Part shown: positions 8,574 through 17,890 of the stretch, piece by piece
How positions within the stretch are numbered: the first letter of the stretch is position 1
Layout of the letters: every line of letters starts with the position of its first letter
Assembly: GCF_029223865.1 (NCBI RefSeq)
Contig: NZ_CP119520.1
Location: forward strand, 5,704,001 to 5,768,000
DNA: 64,000 nucleotides
Direction of reading: 5' to 3'
DNA from: Telluria mixta
GTDB lineage: Bacteria > Pseudomonadota > Gammaproteobacteria > Burkholderiales > Burkholderiaceae_D
Notes under the pieces: model-generated
Database searches by the model: none
The model's input: only the letters and a program-made list of their open reading frames with translations
What the model was told of the DNA's origin: nothing
Made by a program: the position numbers and the translations under genes

Positions 8574-9581
8574 TTAGCCGAATACACTTTGAACCTGGCG
8601 CTGCGCCGAAGTTCCAGGCGGCAGGCAACCGAGCCCTTCCAGCGTACGCTCGACGGCAGCGTCCAGCGGCGTGTGGGGCTCCGTGCCCAGCACCTCGACG
8701 AGGCGGGCATTGTCCAGCCGGACGGGCTGGCGCCACAGGTAGCGCATTTCCCACAGCTCGCGCAGGGTGTCGTTGAACGGCGTGGCCAGCCGCACGAGCC
8801 ACCACGGGAAGGCGCCGACGGTGGCCCGGCCGCCGCGCCGTGCGACGACGCGGGCGATGGCCGCGCACATCGCCGTGCCGTCCGGGTCCCAGTGGCCGTT
8901 CATGTGGAAGCGTGCGAACGGGTCGAGCGCATGCCGGCGCCCGATCAGCGCCACCATCGTCGCGGCCACGTCCGGGAGATAGGCCCACTGGTGGCCGACG
9001 CCGGGCGCGGCCGGGTTGGCGATGCGGTCCACCGGCTTGCCCGGCTTGACGAGGCCCTGCGCGAACCAGCTGTTGCCCGCGCGGGGACCGAAGAAGTCGC
9101 CGGCACGCACGATGAGCGCCCGTCCGCCCCGTTCCGCATAGGCCTGCAATGCGGCTTCCATCCGCACCCGCAGACCGCCCTTGCGCGTGGCCGGATGCTG
9201 GGGGGCGTCCTCGGCGATGGACGGAAAGGCGTCCGGGCCGTAGTTGTACACCGTGCCGGGCAGGACGACGAGCGCGCCGTTTGCCTCGGCCGCCGCGATC
9301 GTGTTGTCCAGCATCGGCAGCACGAGCCGGCCCCAGTCGCGGTAGCCCGGCGGGTTCACGGCGTGCACGATGACGGCGCAGCCCTGCGCGGCACGGGCCA
9401 CGTCCGCAGGAGACATCGCGTCCCCGCCGGTCCATGCGATGCCGTCTCCATCGAGGGTCGGCGCGGCCAGGGCGCGCTTCATGCCGCGCACCTGCCAGCC
9501 GGCCAGAGCCAGCTGCCGTGCCACCTCGCCGCCGATGCCGCCGCTGGCGCCCAGTACGAGTACCGTCCTGTTGTCGTTCAT
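8574..9581 (-). CDS. NAD(P)-dependent epimerase/dehydratase family protein
   Basis: A 335-residue extended short-chain dehydrogenase/epimerase-type protein. The Rossmann dinucleotide motif GASGGIGG lies at residues 10-17, and the first acidic or basic specificity residues follow in WQVRGMKR. The family YxxxK pair is not clearly present, so activity is uncertain. The start is ATG 9581 (MNDNRTVLVLG), preceded by GAGGACGAC. It is divergent from a LysR regulator 101 bases away that may control it. The substrate cannot be told from sequence. Confidence 0.85.
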   Translation of the reverse strand: MNDNRTVLVLGASGGIGGEVARQLALAGWQVRGMKRALAAPTLDGDGIAWTGGDAMSPADVARAAQGCAVIVHAVNPPGYRDWGRLVLPMLDNTIAAAEANGALVVLPGTVYNYGPDAFPSIAEDAPQHPATRKGGLRVRMEAALQAYAERGGRALIVRAGDFFGPRAGNSWFAQGLVKPGKPVDRIANPAAPGVGHQWAYLPDVAATMVALIGRRHALDPFARFHMNGHWDPDGTAMCAAIARVVARRGGRATVGAFPWWLVRLATPFNDTLRELWEMRYLWRQPVRLDNARLVEVLGTEPHTPLDAAVERTLEGLGCLPPGTSAQRQVQSVFG

Positions 9582-9682
9582 GTCGTCCTCCGTGCGTTGA
9601 AAGTGTTGACAGCGTAGCGCCGGCTCTGGTGCAATGGAATTGCATAGCATGTACCAGCCGCTAAACATTTTTGTATAACACC

Positions 9683-10597
9683 ATGGCATCGAACATCGAA
9701 TGGGAACTCTATCGCGCCTTCCTCGGCGTGCTGCGCGAAGGCTCGCTGTCCGGCGCGGCCCGTGCGCTCGGCGTGGCGCAACCGACGGTCGGGCGCCATG
9801 TGGCCGCGCTGGAGCAGGCACTGGGCCTCGTCCTGTTCACGCGCTCGCAGACGGGCCTGTTGCCCACGGAAGCGGCGTTCGCGCTGCGCACGCATGCTGA
9901 GGGAATGGAAAACACGGCTGCCGCACTGGAGCGGACGGCGTCCGGCCTGCGCGACGGTGCCGCGGGCGTGGCCGGTACGGTCAGGATCAGCGTCAGCGAA
10001 GTCGTGGGCGTGGAAGTGATGCCGGTCATCGTCGCGGATCTCGGCCGGCGCCATCCCGCGCTGAAGGTGGAGCTGGTGCTGTCGAACCGCGTGCAAGACC
10101 TGTTGCAGCGCGAAGCCGACATTGCCGTGCGCATGACGGCGCCGCGCCAGGAACAGCTGGTAGCACGCCGCGTCGGTGCCATCGAACTGGGCCTGCATGC
10201 GACGCCCGACTACCTGCACCGGCGCGGCACGCCGGCCACGCTCGACGACCTCGGTGCGCACGCGCTGATCGGCTACGACCGCCCGACGCCGTTCGTGCGC
10301 CAGGCCGCGAAGGCACTGCCGGGTTTTACGCGCGACCGTTTCGTGCTGCGCACGGACAGCGACGTGGCCCAGCTGGCGCTGATCCGCGCCGGCGCCGGCA
10401 TCGGCGTCTGCCAGGTGCCGCTGGCCGCGCGCCCGCCGGCGCTCGTGCGTGTGCTGCCGGATTCCTTCACGTTCCGTCTCGACACGTGGGTCACCATGCA
10501 CGAGGACCTGCGTGCCAGCCCGCGCTGCCGGGTCGCGTTCGACGCGCTCGTCGCCGGGCTGGAAGACTATATCGGCGTGGTTCGGTCGGCGCCGTAG
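9683..10597 (+). CDS. LysR-family transcriptional regulator
   Basis: A 304-residue LysR regulator with the N-terminal helix-turn-helix GSLSGAARALGVAQPTVGRH near residues 18-37 and a C-terminal effector domain. The ATG at 9683 lies four codons inside a possible TTG start at 9671. It is divergent from the epimerase-like gene, its likely target by the common LysR arrangement. Its 3' end overlaps that of the sensor kinase gene by 31 bases on the opposite strand. Confidence 0.92.
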   Translation: MASNIEWELYRAFLGVLREGSLSGAARALGVAQPTVGRHVAALEQALGLVLFTRSQTGLLPTEAAFALRTHAEGMENTAAALERTASGLRDGAAGVAGTVRISVSEVVGVEVMPVIVADLGRRHPALKVELVLSNRVQDLLQREADIAVRMTAPRQEQLVARRVGAIELGLHATPDYLHRRGTPATLDDLGAHALIGYDRPTPFVRQAAKALPGFTRDRFVLRTDSDVAQLALIRAGAGIGVCQVPLAARPPALVRVLPDSFTFRLDTWVTMHEDLRASPRCRVAFDALVAGLEDYIGVVRSAP

Positions 10598-13542
10598 GCG
10601 TGCGCGCCGGGCACGGCCAGGGTGACCGTCGTGCCCTGGCGCGGACCGCAGGCGATGTCCAGGCGCGCGCCGATGCGTTCGGCCCGTTCGCGCATGCCGA
10701 CCAGGCCCCAGTGTCCGCTGCGCGTCCCGTCGCGCCGCACGGATTCCGGGAGGCCGCGGCCGTCGTCGGCCACGCACAGCGACAGTGTGCGGCGCGCATA
10801 GACCAGCGTGACGCGGATGCGGGCGGCGTGCGCGTGGGCGAACGCGTTGCGCAGCGCCTCGCGCGCAATCTCCGCGATCTCGTCGGCGACGGGGGCGAGC
10901 AGGGGACGGCGCTCGCCTTCCACGTGCACGTCGACGGCGGGCGCGCCATGCGTCTGCCCGAGGCGGGCGATGGCATCGGCCAGCACGTCTTCCAGCACGT
11001 GGGCATCGCCCGCGCGCAGCTCCTGCAACTGGTCGCGGCCTTCGCCGATGGCGTGGCTCGCATCGTCCAGCACGTTCTCCAGCTGGCGGCGCGCGCCGGC
11101 GTCGGGCGGCAGGGTCGCGGCGACGGCGTCCACGCGCAGCACGAGGCCCTGCACGGTCTGCAGGAAGGTGTCGTGCAGCGTGCGCGCGATGCGTTCGCGT
11201 TCGGCCGTCCTGACCTGCAGCCGCTCCGTCAGCCGGCGCGTCACGTAGCGCATGCGGTAGCGGTACAGCAGCACGCCGAGCAGCGCGAGCGCGCCCGCGC
11301 AGGCGAGCCGGAACCACAGCGTCTGCACGAGCGTCGGGGCCACGTGCAGCGGCAGGGTGGCGACGGCGTCGCCCGGCACGCCGTCCTCGTTCACGGCGCG
11401 CACGCGGAATACGTAGTCGCCGGGACCGATGTTGGTGTACGACGTGGCGCGCCGCGTGCCGGCATCGAGCCAGGTCTTGTCGACGCCGTCGAGCCGGTAT
11501 TCGAAGCGCACCCGCTCCGGCAGGCGCAGCGCGGGCGCCGTGTACTGGACGCGGAAGTGGTCGGTGCCGGCCGGCAGCATCGCCGTGCCGTGCGCCGGCC
11601 AGCTGCGGCCATCCGCCGTCACGCCGAGGATCACGGCCTGCGGGGCCACGCGGTTGCGGCGCAGCTGCGCGAGGTCGAGACGCACGACGCCGCCCGTCGC
11701 GGTCAGCCACAGGTTGCGGCCGTCGGCGCTGACGATGCCGCGCGACCGGTTTTCGAAGACGGCGCGGCCCGGGTAGCCGTCCAGCGTGTTGAACAGTTCG
11801 TAGCGCAGCGCCTTGCCGGGGTCCTGCAGCGCCTGCCGCCAGTCCGCGGCCCGTACGTGGACCAGGCCCGCGACGCCGTTCAGCCAGCGGTCGCCGTCGT
11901 CCGTGACGATCATGCCGGACAGGTTGCGCAGCGCGCCCGGTTCGACGGTATGCAGGAGGCGCAGGCCATCCTGCTGCAGTACCGCGGTCCCGCCGGTGCC
12001 GCTGACGACCAGTTCGGCGCCCGCGAACAGCGCACTGGCCGTGCCGACGGGGCCGAGATCGCGGACCGCCAGCTTGCCGTCGTCGTAGAGAACGAGTTTG
12101 CCGTCGCCCGTCGCCATCCAGAATCCGCCCGGCCCCGCGGGCGCGGACTGGTAGATCTTGGGCGGCAGGTTGAAGGCCGAACGCGGCAGCCACTTCCCGT
12201 CGCGCCAGCCGATGAGCCCCGTTTCGTTCGTCGCCGTCCACAAGACCTTGCCGTCGTCCAGCAGCCCGTACAGCTCGTAGTCGCGCTGCTTGCCGTCCGG
12301 ACCCGGCGGCAGCGGGATGTCTTCTGCGGCGCCGCCGCGGCGGCGCTGGATGCGGCGCTTGCCGCCGGCGAGCAGCGCGCCGTCGGGACCGTTGGCGACG
12401 ACGGTGGTCCAGGGGCCGCGCTCGGACACCGGTGCCGCATCCGGCGCCAGCCGCCACAGGGTGCCGGTGTCCCGGTCGGCGGCCCACACGCGGCCGTCGG
12501 TGTCGGTGGCGAGGCTGTAGCGCAGGCCGCTGCCGGGCAGGCCGCTCTTGAGGAAGCGGTTGTGCCGGAAGCGGTCCAGGCCGTTTTCCGTCGCGATCCA
12601 GATATCGCCTTCGCGGTCTTCCAGGATCGCCGCCGCATCCACGCCGGAAACTTGCGCCGGGCCGGCGATCCGCTCCGCGATCGCGGGCCCGGCGGACCAG
12701 CGCGCTTCCTTGCGTGCGCCCGCGTTCGGGACGCGGCACATCGTCTGCGGACAGGCGAGCAGCCACAGCGTGCCATCCGCGCCGAAGTGCCCGCCCGTGC
12801 GGCCTTCCGCTGGCGCATACGTGTCCGGCCGGCCGGCACCGGACGCATCGACCAGGCGCAGCGTGTCGTCGGGCTGGCGCATCCACAGGCGGCCGTCCGG
12901 CGCCAGCAGCGGCTTGCCCGGCGTGTCCACGACCCGGATGAAACGGCCGGTGACCCGGTCCAGGCGCCAGACGCCGCTGTCGTTGAACGCCCACAGCTGC
13001 CCCGCGCCGTCGACGACGAGGCTCCTGCGCCGCGACGTGTTCCAGTCCGGCCCTTCCGCGACGACGCGCCACGTGCCGCCGACGAGGTGCAGCACGGGGC
13101 CGTTGATGGTCCACAGGGTGCCGTCCGTGTCGACCGCCATGTCGCCCGCCCCGTCGAATGCCGGCGGCTGGGACGGCAGATCCTCGAACCTGCCGTCCCG
13201 GCGCAGCACCGAGACGCCCTCGGCGAGGTGCGCCAGGTACAGGTCGCCGTTCGGCGCCGCAACCAGTTGCGACACGCGGTCGCGGCTGCGTCCGGGCGGC
13301 GACGGCAGGGGCACGCGCTCGAAGGCGAGACCGTCGAAGCGGTACAGCCCGTCGGCGGTGCCGAGCCACAGCCAGCCGTCGTGGGTCTGCGCCAGCGCGG
13401 CGATCCCGGGCGGTACGCCGTCGGCCGCCGTCCATTGCGTGTGGTGGTAGTCGGCAAAGGTTTCCGGCGCTGCGGGGACCGGTCCGGCAGCCAGTAGCAG
13501 GACGGCCGCGAGCGCGCGGACGAGACGATGGCGGCGGCGCAT
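10567..13542 (-). CDS. Two-component sensor histidine kinase with periplasmic beta-propeller
   Basis: A 991-residue membrane kinase. It has a signal peptide (residues 1-24), a long periplasmic region of two-component-propeller repeats (for example GWLWLGTADGLYRF, DRDTGTLWRL), a Y_Y_Y immunoglobulin-like domain (about 660-725), one membrane helix (about 739-762), a HisKA_3 phosphoacceptor box RTLHDTFLQ near residue 788 and a C-terminal HATPase domain with the DDGRGLP N/G1 box. In Bacteroidetes and many proteobacteria this architecture senses oligosaccharides or other extracellular ligands. It lies 11 bases after its response regulator gene, so the two form one operon. The signal is unknown. 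Confidence 0.93.
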   Translation of the reverse strand: MRRRHRLVRALAAVLLLAAGPVPAAPETFADYHHTQWTAADGVPPGIAALAQTHDGWLWLGTADGLYRFDGLAFERVPLPSPPGRSRDRVSQLVAAPNGDLYLAHLAEGVSVLRRDGRFEDLPSQPPAFDGAGDMAVDTDGTLWTINGPVLHLVGGTWRVVAEGPDWNTSRRRSLVVDGAGQLWAFNDSGVWRLDRVTGRFIRVVDTPGKPLLAPDGRLWMRQPDDTLRLVDASGAGRPDTYAPAEGRTGGHFGADGTLWLLACPQTMCRVPNAGARKEARWSAGPAIAERIAGPAQVSGVDAAAILEDREGDIWIATENGLDRFRHNRFLKSGLPGSGLRYSLATDTDGRVWAADRDTGTLWRLAPDAAPVSERGPWTTVVANGPDGALLAGGKRRIQRRRGGAAEDIPLPPGPDGKQRDYELYGLLDDGKVLWTATNETGLIGWRDGKWLPRSAFNLPPKIYQSAPAGPGGFWMATGDGKLVLYDDGKLAVRDLGPVGTASALFAGAELVVSGTGGTAVLQQDGLRLLHTVEPGALRNLSGMIVTDDGDRWLNGVAGLVHVRAADWRQALQDPGKALRYELFNTLDGYPGRAVFENRSRGIVSADGRNLWLTATGGVVRLDLAQLRRNRVAPQAVILGVTADGRSWPAHGTAMLPAGTDHFRVQYTAPALRLPERVRFEYRLDGVDKTWLDAGTRRATSYTNIGPGDYVFRVRAVNEDGVPGDAVATLPLHVAPTLVQTLWFRLACAGALALLGVLLYRYRMRYVTRRLTERLQVRTAERERIARTLHDTFLQTVQGLVLRVDAVAATLPPDAGARRQLENVLDDASHAIGEGRDQLQELRAGDAHVLEDVLADAIARLGQTHGAPAVDVHVEGERRPLLAPVADEIAEIAREALRNAFAHAHAARIRVTLVYARRTLSLCVADDGRGLPESVRRDGTRSGHWGLVGMRERAERIGARLDIACGPRQGTTVTLAVPGAHAYGADRTTPI

Positions 13543-13553
13543 CGCGGTACCGG

Positions 13554-14189
13554 TCAGAGGTCGATGAAGCCGCGCTGCACGGCCAGCGTGACGGCGTGCG
13601 CGCGGTCGTTCGCGCCCAGCTTCACGAGGATCGTGCTCATGTGCGTCTTGACCGTCGTCTCGCCGATGTGCAGCTGCGTGCCGATGGCGCGGTTCGAATG
13701 ACCGACGGCCGCCAGGCGCAGCACGTCCAGCTCGCGCGGCGACAGTGCGTCGCCGGCGTAGTGGATCGCCACTTCGCGCCGCAGCGCCTGGGGCAGGATG
13801 TGCGAGCCGTTGTGCACCTCGCGCACGGTGGCCGCCAGTTCGCGGCCCGGGACATTCTTCAGCAGGTAGGCGGATGCGCCGGCCTTGAGCGCGGCCGCGA
13901 TGCGGGCGTCGCCGTCGTAGGTCGTGAGGACGACGAGGCGGGCGTCCGGGTGCAGGCTGCGGATCGCGCGGATGGCTTCGAGGCCATCCTTGCCGGGCAT
14001 CTGCAGGTCGACGAGGGCCACGTCGGGGCGCCAGTTGGTGAAGAAGCGGATCGCTTCGTCGCCGTCGCAGGCCTGCGCGATGACCTCGATGTTGCCGTGT
14101 GCAGTCAGCGAAGCGGCTATGCCTTCGCGCATCATCGGGTGGTCGTCCGCGATCAGGACGCGGATCGGCGTGGCGCTGGGAGGGTTCAT
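13554..14189 (-). CDS. LuxR/NarL-type response regulator
   Basis: A 211-residue regulator with a receiver domain (residues 8-125; acidic pocket LIADDHP, phospho-acceptor Asp in VALVDLQMPG, conserved KN of LLKN) and a C-terminal LuxR helix-turn-helix (LSPRELDVLRLAAVGHSNRAIG). ATG 14189 (MNPPSAT) was chosen; an upstream ATG adds 14 residues unlike the family. It precedes the propeller kinase and is almost surely its partner. Confidence 0.93.
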   Translation of the reverse strand: MNPPSATPIRVLIADDHPMMREGIAASLTAHGNIEVIAQACDGDEAIRFFTNWRPDVALVDLQMPGKDGLEAIRAIRSLHPDARLVVLTTYDGDARIAAALKAGASAYLLKNVPGRELAATVREVHNGSHILPQALRREVAIHYAGDALSPRELDVLRLAAVGHSNRAIGTQLHIGETTVKTHMSTILVKLGANDRAHAVTLAVQRGFIDL

Positions 14190-14322
14190 GCGGTGCAGTC
14201 TTCGGGGGCGGTACAGGGCAAGATTGTACAAGATTCCACCTTATCGAGTCATCGCTCCCCGCCAAATGGGTGGGGCGGAATGTTCGCAGGGACGCTAGCA
14301 TCAAGGCAAAGTCGGCAGCACC

Positions 14323-14362
14323 GGGGTCAGAGCGCGAATCTGCTTTTTTGCGCTCTGACCCC
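14323..14362. repeat. Perfect 13-bp inverted repeat with GGGGTCAGAGC core
   Basis: The arms GGGGTCAGAGCGC (14323-14335) and its exact complement (14350-14362) flank a 14-base loop with a T6 run. Three further base pairs can form inside. It lies in the 216-base gap between the response regulator and the small downstream gene. Hairpins with this core are common repetitive intergenic elements in Massilia and relatives (from memory). It could act as a REP-like element or a transcription barrier. Confidence 0.75.
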
Positions 14363-14405
14363 GAATTTTGCCGGCCAAGCCACTTCAGAAGCCGGAGCCA
14401 ACATC

Positions 14406-14714
14406 GTGCATATCGAAGCCCCATCCCCCGAACCCATCGACGTCGTCCGCATCCGCCTGTCCGCCGACGCGGGCGCGACCGCCGTCGTCAGCGAATTCCG
14501 GATGGCCAACCGCATCCTGGCCGCGTGGGCGGCGCAGGCCCGCCGCGACAGCCGCGTCGACTACGAGGTCACGTTCTTCGACGGCCTGCGCCTCTCCGGC
14601 GGCTACCCCCTGCTGCGCAAGGGCGGGAAGCCGCATGCATCGCTCAGCCGCGTGATCCGGCGGCTGTTCAAGGAGATGGCCGGCGGCGCCACGTCCTACC
14701 TGGTCGAGGGTTGA
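14406..14714 (+). CDS. Small hypothetical protein
   Basis: A 102-residue soluble protein of unknown function. The GTG at 14406 is the most likely start, with a weak CCGGAGCC site upstream; the frame continues open upstream into the hairpin repeat. The protein has an acidic N-terminus, an FRMANRILAAWAAQA helix and a basic C-terminal region. No known domain was recognised. Codon use resembles the neighbours. It converges on the frameshifted hydrolase gene with a 3-base gap. Confidence 0.6.
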   Translation: MHIEAPSPEPIDVVRIRLSADAGATAVVSEFRMANRILAAWAAQARRDSRVDYEVTFFDGLRLSGGYPLLRKGGKPHASLSRVIRRLFKEMAGGATSYLVEG

Positions 14715-14717
14715 CCG

Positions 14718-15673
14718 TCAGTGCGGGTCGGCCGGATCGCCTTCGTAGTTCAGCGGCACCCACGCATAGCCTGCGCCATCCTGGCGCACGTGGCCGAGGC
14801 CGGGGAACGCCACGTGCGCCGCACCGACCAGCAGGTGCTCGCGCGCCGCGCGCTCGAGCAGGCCGGTGCGCGTGGCGCGGGCGTCGGGCGCACTGGTGTC
14901 GTACTTGACGGTCGCCTGGACCTGGTCGAGCTGGACCGCCGCCACGTGCACGACGTCGCCCCACACGAGCAACGCCCGGCCGCCGTCCTCGACGAGATAG
15001 CCGCTGTGGCCCGGCGTGTGGCCCGGTTCGGCGACGGCGCGGATGCCGGGCAGGAGTGCCGCGCCCGGTGCGAACGGCTGGAAGCGGCCCAAGGCCGTGT
15101 ACGGGCGAGCGAAGCCGCCGCGCTGTCGAAGAAGCTCGTGAGGAACGCCGGTGCCGCGGCGCGCTGCGCCTGCGACAGCCAGTAATCGGCATCGGCCCCG
15201 GCCGCGCGCACGACCGCGTTCGGGAACGCGGGTTTGCCGTCGGCGACAATGCCGCCGACGTGGTCCTTGTGCAGGTGCGTCAGCAGCACGACGTCCACCT
15301 GTTCGGGCGCATAGCCGGCCGCGCGCAGGTTCGCGAGCAGCTTGCCGCAGCAGTCGCCGTACAGCGCGCCGGCGCCGGTATCGATCAGCACGAGCTGCGT
15401 CCCTGTGTTGACGAGGAAGGCGTTGATGGAGCCCTGCACGGGGCGCTGCAGGTCGTTCTTCGCGAGCGCCGCGTCGACGGCGGCCGGGGTCACGCCCTCC
15501 ATGACGGTATCGACCGGGAACGCGTGGGTGCCGTCGGACAGCACGGTGATCTCGAACCGGCCCAGCGTCGTGCGATACCAGCCGGGGGCCTGGGTGCGCA
15601 CCTGCGGTGCTGCGGCGTGCGCCGCCGCGCCGGCGATCACGAGGGCGGCGGCGACGATGGAGCGGAAGGACAT
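14718..15673 (-). pseudogene. Metallo-beta-lactamase-fold hydrolase, interrupted by a one-base frameshift
   Basis: The 5' part (from ATG 15673) has a signal peptide (MSFRSIVAAALVIAG) and the metal-binding motif THLHKDH, and reads in frame to about 15107 (residues DSAAASLA). The rest, including PGHTPGHSGYLV and LVWGDVVH, continues in another frame to the stop at 14718. The switch falls at the GGG run 15103-15105; one missing base there restores a continuous protein of about 318 residues. Intact homologues are periplasmic MBL-fold hydrolases. It lies 9 bases downstream of a response regulator gene. A sequencing or assembly error is as likely as a true lesion. Confidence 0.82.
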
Positions 15674-15682
15674 GGCAATCTC

Positions 15683-16315
15683 TCAGTATGCGTGGATCAG
15701 GCCCCGCCGCGCCGCCACGCAGGCCGCTTCGGTGCGGCACGAGACGTTCAGCTTGGACAGGATGTTGTTGACGTGGTACTTGACCGTGCCGACGCCGATG
15801 TTCTCGGTGCGGGCGATCATCTTGTTGCTCATGCCGGCCGACAGGTGCGCGAGGATTTCCAGTTCGCGCCGCGACAGGCGGTTGGCATCGACGCGGCCGG
15901 CCAGCTTCTCGGCGAGGCCGGGCGCCAGGTAGCGGCGGTTGGCGGCCACCTGGCGCACGCATTGCACGACTTCGTCCAGGCCGGACTGCTTGAGCAGGTA
16001 GGCGCTGGCGCCGGCGAGGAGGCCGCGGTGCACGTCCTCGTCGCCGTCGTAGGTCGTCAGGATGACGATGCGGGCGTCCGGCACGAGCGCGCGGATCTTG
16101 CGGATCGCCTCGACCCCGCCGCCGCCCGGCATGTTCAGGTCGACGAGCATGACGTCCGGGCGCAGGCGCAGGTAGTGTTCGACGGCGGCGACGGCGTCGC
16201 TTGCCTGGCCGACGAGCTGCAGGGCCGGTTCGGCGCCGATCAGCGCGGCCAGGCCGGCAAGGATCAGCGGGTGGTCGTCCGCGATCAGCACGGTGATGGG
16301 GCGTACGTCATCCAT
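15683..16315 (-). CDS. LuxR/NarL-type response regulator
   Basis: A 210-residue response regulator. The receiver has the LIADDHP pocket, Asp in MLVDLNMPG and LLKQ; the C-terminal LuxR helix-turn-helix is LSRRELEILAHLSAGMSNKMIA. The start ATG 16315 lies inside the kinase gene end, giving an 8-base overlap. The cognate kinase is the soluble protein upstream. Unlike the receiver at 13554, the turn after the phosphorylation site carries a glycine run (GGGGVEAI). Confidence 0.93.
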   Translation of the reverse strand: MDDVRPITVLIADDHPLILAGLAALIGAEPALQLVGQASDAVAAVEHYLRLRPDVMLVDLNMPGGGGVEAIRKIRALVPDARIVILTTYDGDEDVHRGLLAGASAYLLKQSGLDEVVQCVRQVAANRRYLAPGLAEKLAGRVDANRLSRRELEILAHLSAGMSNKMIARTENIGVGTVKYHVNNILSKLNVSCRTEAACVAARRGLIHAY

Positions 16316-17084
16316 GGACGGCCTCCGCGGATGCGGTGAACGGCTGCGGGCGCGCGGCGCGCGGCAGTGCGAAGCCGGCCGTGGCACCGTGGTCCGGATT
16401 GGCGTCCAACCAGAGGCGTCCGCCATGCGCGTCGGCGATGGCGCGGCAGATCGCTAATCCCAGGCCCATGCCGTGCGGCTTCGTCGTCACGAGTGGGGAA
16501 AAAGCGTCGGCGGCGGTGGCCACATCCATGCCGGTGCCGTTGTCGCGCACGGTCACGATCACTTCGCCGCCGGCGCCGGCGCGGGCGCGGATGGCCAACG
16601 CGCGGCACCGGCCGCGCACGGGAGACAAGGCGTCGACGGCGTTGCCGACGAGGTTGCGCAGGAGCTGGCGCAGCTGCACCGGGCTGGCCTCCACCATGCG
16701 CGCTCCAGGCGCCAGCGTGACCTTGCAGGCGATGGCGTGGCGGCGCAGGTCGGCCGCGTATTCGGCCAGCACGTCGTCGATGGCGGCGTCGAGGCGGCAT
16801 TCGGTGCGCTCCGGCCGGACCTGGCCGGCGAGGGCGCGCACGCTCCTGACGATGGCGCTGGCGCGTTGCGACGCTTCCAGCACGGCGCACAGCGCGGCAT
16901 GCGCCTGGGCCGGCGCCTGGGCGCGTTCGATGCAGCGCAGCGCCGCGTGGGCGTGCAGGGCGATGGCGGCCAGCGGCTGGTCGACTTCGTGGGCGATCGA
17001 CGCGGCCAATTGGCCGATCGTGGCCAGGCGCGCCTGCCGTTCGGGTTCCAGGCTCGCGGCCAGTGGGGGCGGGTGGGTGGTCAT
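16308..17084 (-). CDS. Soluble sensor histidine kinase without a recognisable sensor domain
   Basis: A 258-residue kinase consisting of little more than HisKA and HATPase domains. The phosphoacceptor box SIAHEVDQPLAAI lies near residues 28-41, the N box LVGNAVDAL near 150 and the G boxes DNGTGMD and HGMGLGLAI follow. The HEVDQPLAA form is typical of the FixL/DctB-like kinase group. No membrane segment or PAS domain is present, so the input must come from another protein or from the cytoplasm. It overlaps its response regulator gene by 8 bases. Confidence 0.9.
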   Translation of the reverse strand: MTTHPPPLAASLEPERQARLATIGQLAASIAHEVDQPLAAIALHAHAALRCIERAQAPAQAHAALCAVLEASQRASAIVRSVRALAGQVRPERTECRLDAAIDDVLAEYAADLRRHAIACKVTLAPGARMVEASPVQLRQLLRNLVGNAVDALSPVRGRCRALAIRARAGAGGEVIVTVRDNGTGMDVATAADAFSPLVTTKPHGMGLGLAICRAIADAHGGRLWLDANPDHGATAGFALPRAARPQPFTASAEAVHG

Positions 17085-17222
17085 GGGCAGCTCCTCGTCC
17101 GGTGATCAGGGTGGTGCGGACGGAATGCCGCGCCACCATGGTCATTGTCGGGACGAAGGCTGCCCGGGTCCAGCTATACGAAGGGATATGACATCACACT
17201 AAAGTATGATGTCCGGCCGCAT

Positions 17223-17771
17223 TCAGCCGCGTTCGGCCTGGCGCGCCAGGTGTTCGCCGATGAACCAGCTTTGCAGTTCGTTGGCGCGCACGACCTGGCT
17301 GACGATCAGGTCGTTGCTGCCGTCATCGCCGGCGTCGGCCGCGGCGCGGGCCAGCGGACGGGCATCGAGCAGGATGGTCTCGTGGGCGGCCGCCAGGCGC
17401 TCCAGCTGGGCAGGGGCCGATTCGCGGCCGCGCGGGGCGCGCGCGATCGACGATTCGCCGGCGATGTCGCCCGCCAGCGCGAACGTCACGCCGCCCAGGG
17501 TCTGGATGCGTTCGGCGATGGCGTCCATGATCGCGACCTGTTCTTCGTAGTGCTTGTCGAACAGCAGGTGCAGCTCGTAGAAATTGGCGCCGGACGTCTG
17601 CCAGTGCGCCTTCTTGTAGGCGTCGCGCAGGGCCATCGTGTGCGCCAGCAGGCGGTTCAGTGCGCGCACGCTCTGCGAGCGGGTCTGCTCGGGAAGGCCG
17701 ATGCGCACGGGCGCCAGCGCGCCGAATTCCTGTACGACGCCGGCATTGTCGTGGGTGTGTTGGTTGTCCAT
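17223..17771 (-). CDS. dps: Dps family DNA-protecting ferritin
   Basis: Dps forms a dodecamer that oxidises and stores iron with hydrogen peroxide and protects DNA in starvation. The 182-residue product keeps the ferroxidase residues with exact Dps spacing: His56, His68, Asp72 and Glu76 in the AHW...LHLLFDKHYE stretch. The ATG at 17771 has a GAGGT site; an upstream in-frame ATG adds 24 unlikely residues. It is divergent from the diguanylate cyclase gene. No OxyR site was identified by eye. Confidence 0.93.
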   Translation of the reverse strand: MDNQHTHDNAGVVQEFGALAPVRIGLPEQTRSQSVRALNRLLAHTMALRDAYKKAHWQTSGANFYELHLLFDKHYEEQVAIMDAIAERIQTLGGVTFALAGDIAGESSIARAPRGRESAPAQLERLAAAHETILLDARPLARAAADAGDDGSNDLIVSQVVRANELQSWFIGEHLARQAERG

Positions 17772-17890
17772 GGGTGACCTCGTGATGGGAAATGGATGAC
17801 AGGCGGAGTCTATCCATGGCGTGCCGCGTCGGCACTGATCCAAAGGCCAGGCATTCCGGTAACATGATGGCTTTCACCCGCAGGAACGCC

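Noticed and set aside
9578-13435. Very long open frame (about 1285 codons) on the minus strand, out of frame with the sensor kinase
   Set aside because: It overlaps the kinase, LysR and epimerase genes in another frame; the protein is Arg/Ala/Gly/Pro-rich with no motif. A product of high GC and scarce stop codons.
10486-13497. Long open frame (about 1003 codons) on the plus strand antisense to the sensor kinase
   Set aside because: Composition rich in Ala, Arg, Val and Gln with no domain; a complement-strand shadow of the kinase gene.
15683-16315. The second response regulator as a fusion with a longer N-terminus
   Set aside because: The upstream in-frame part overlaps the kinase gene C-terminus; the receiver begins right after ATG 16315.
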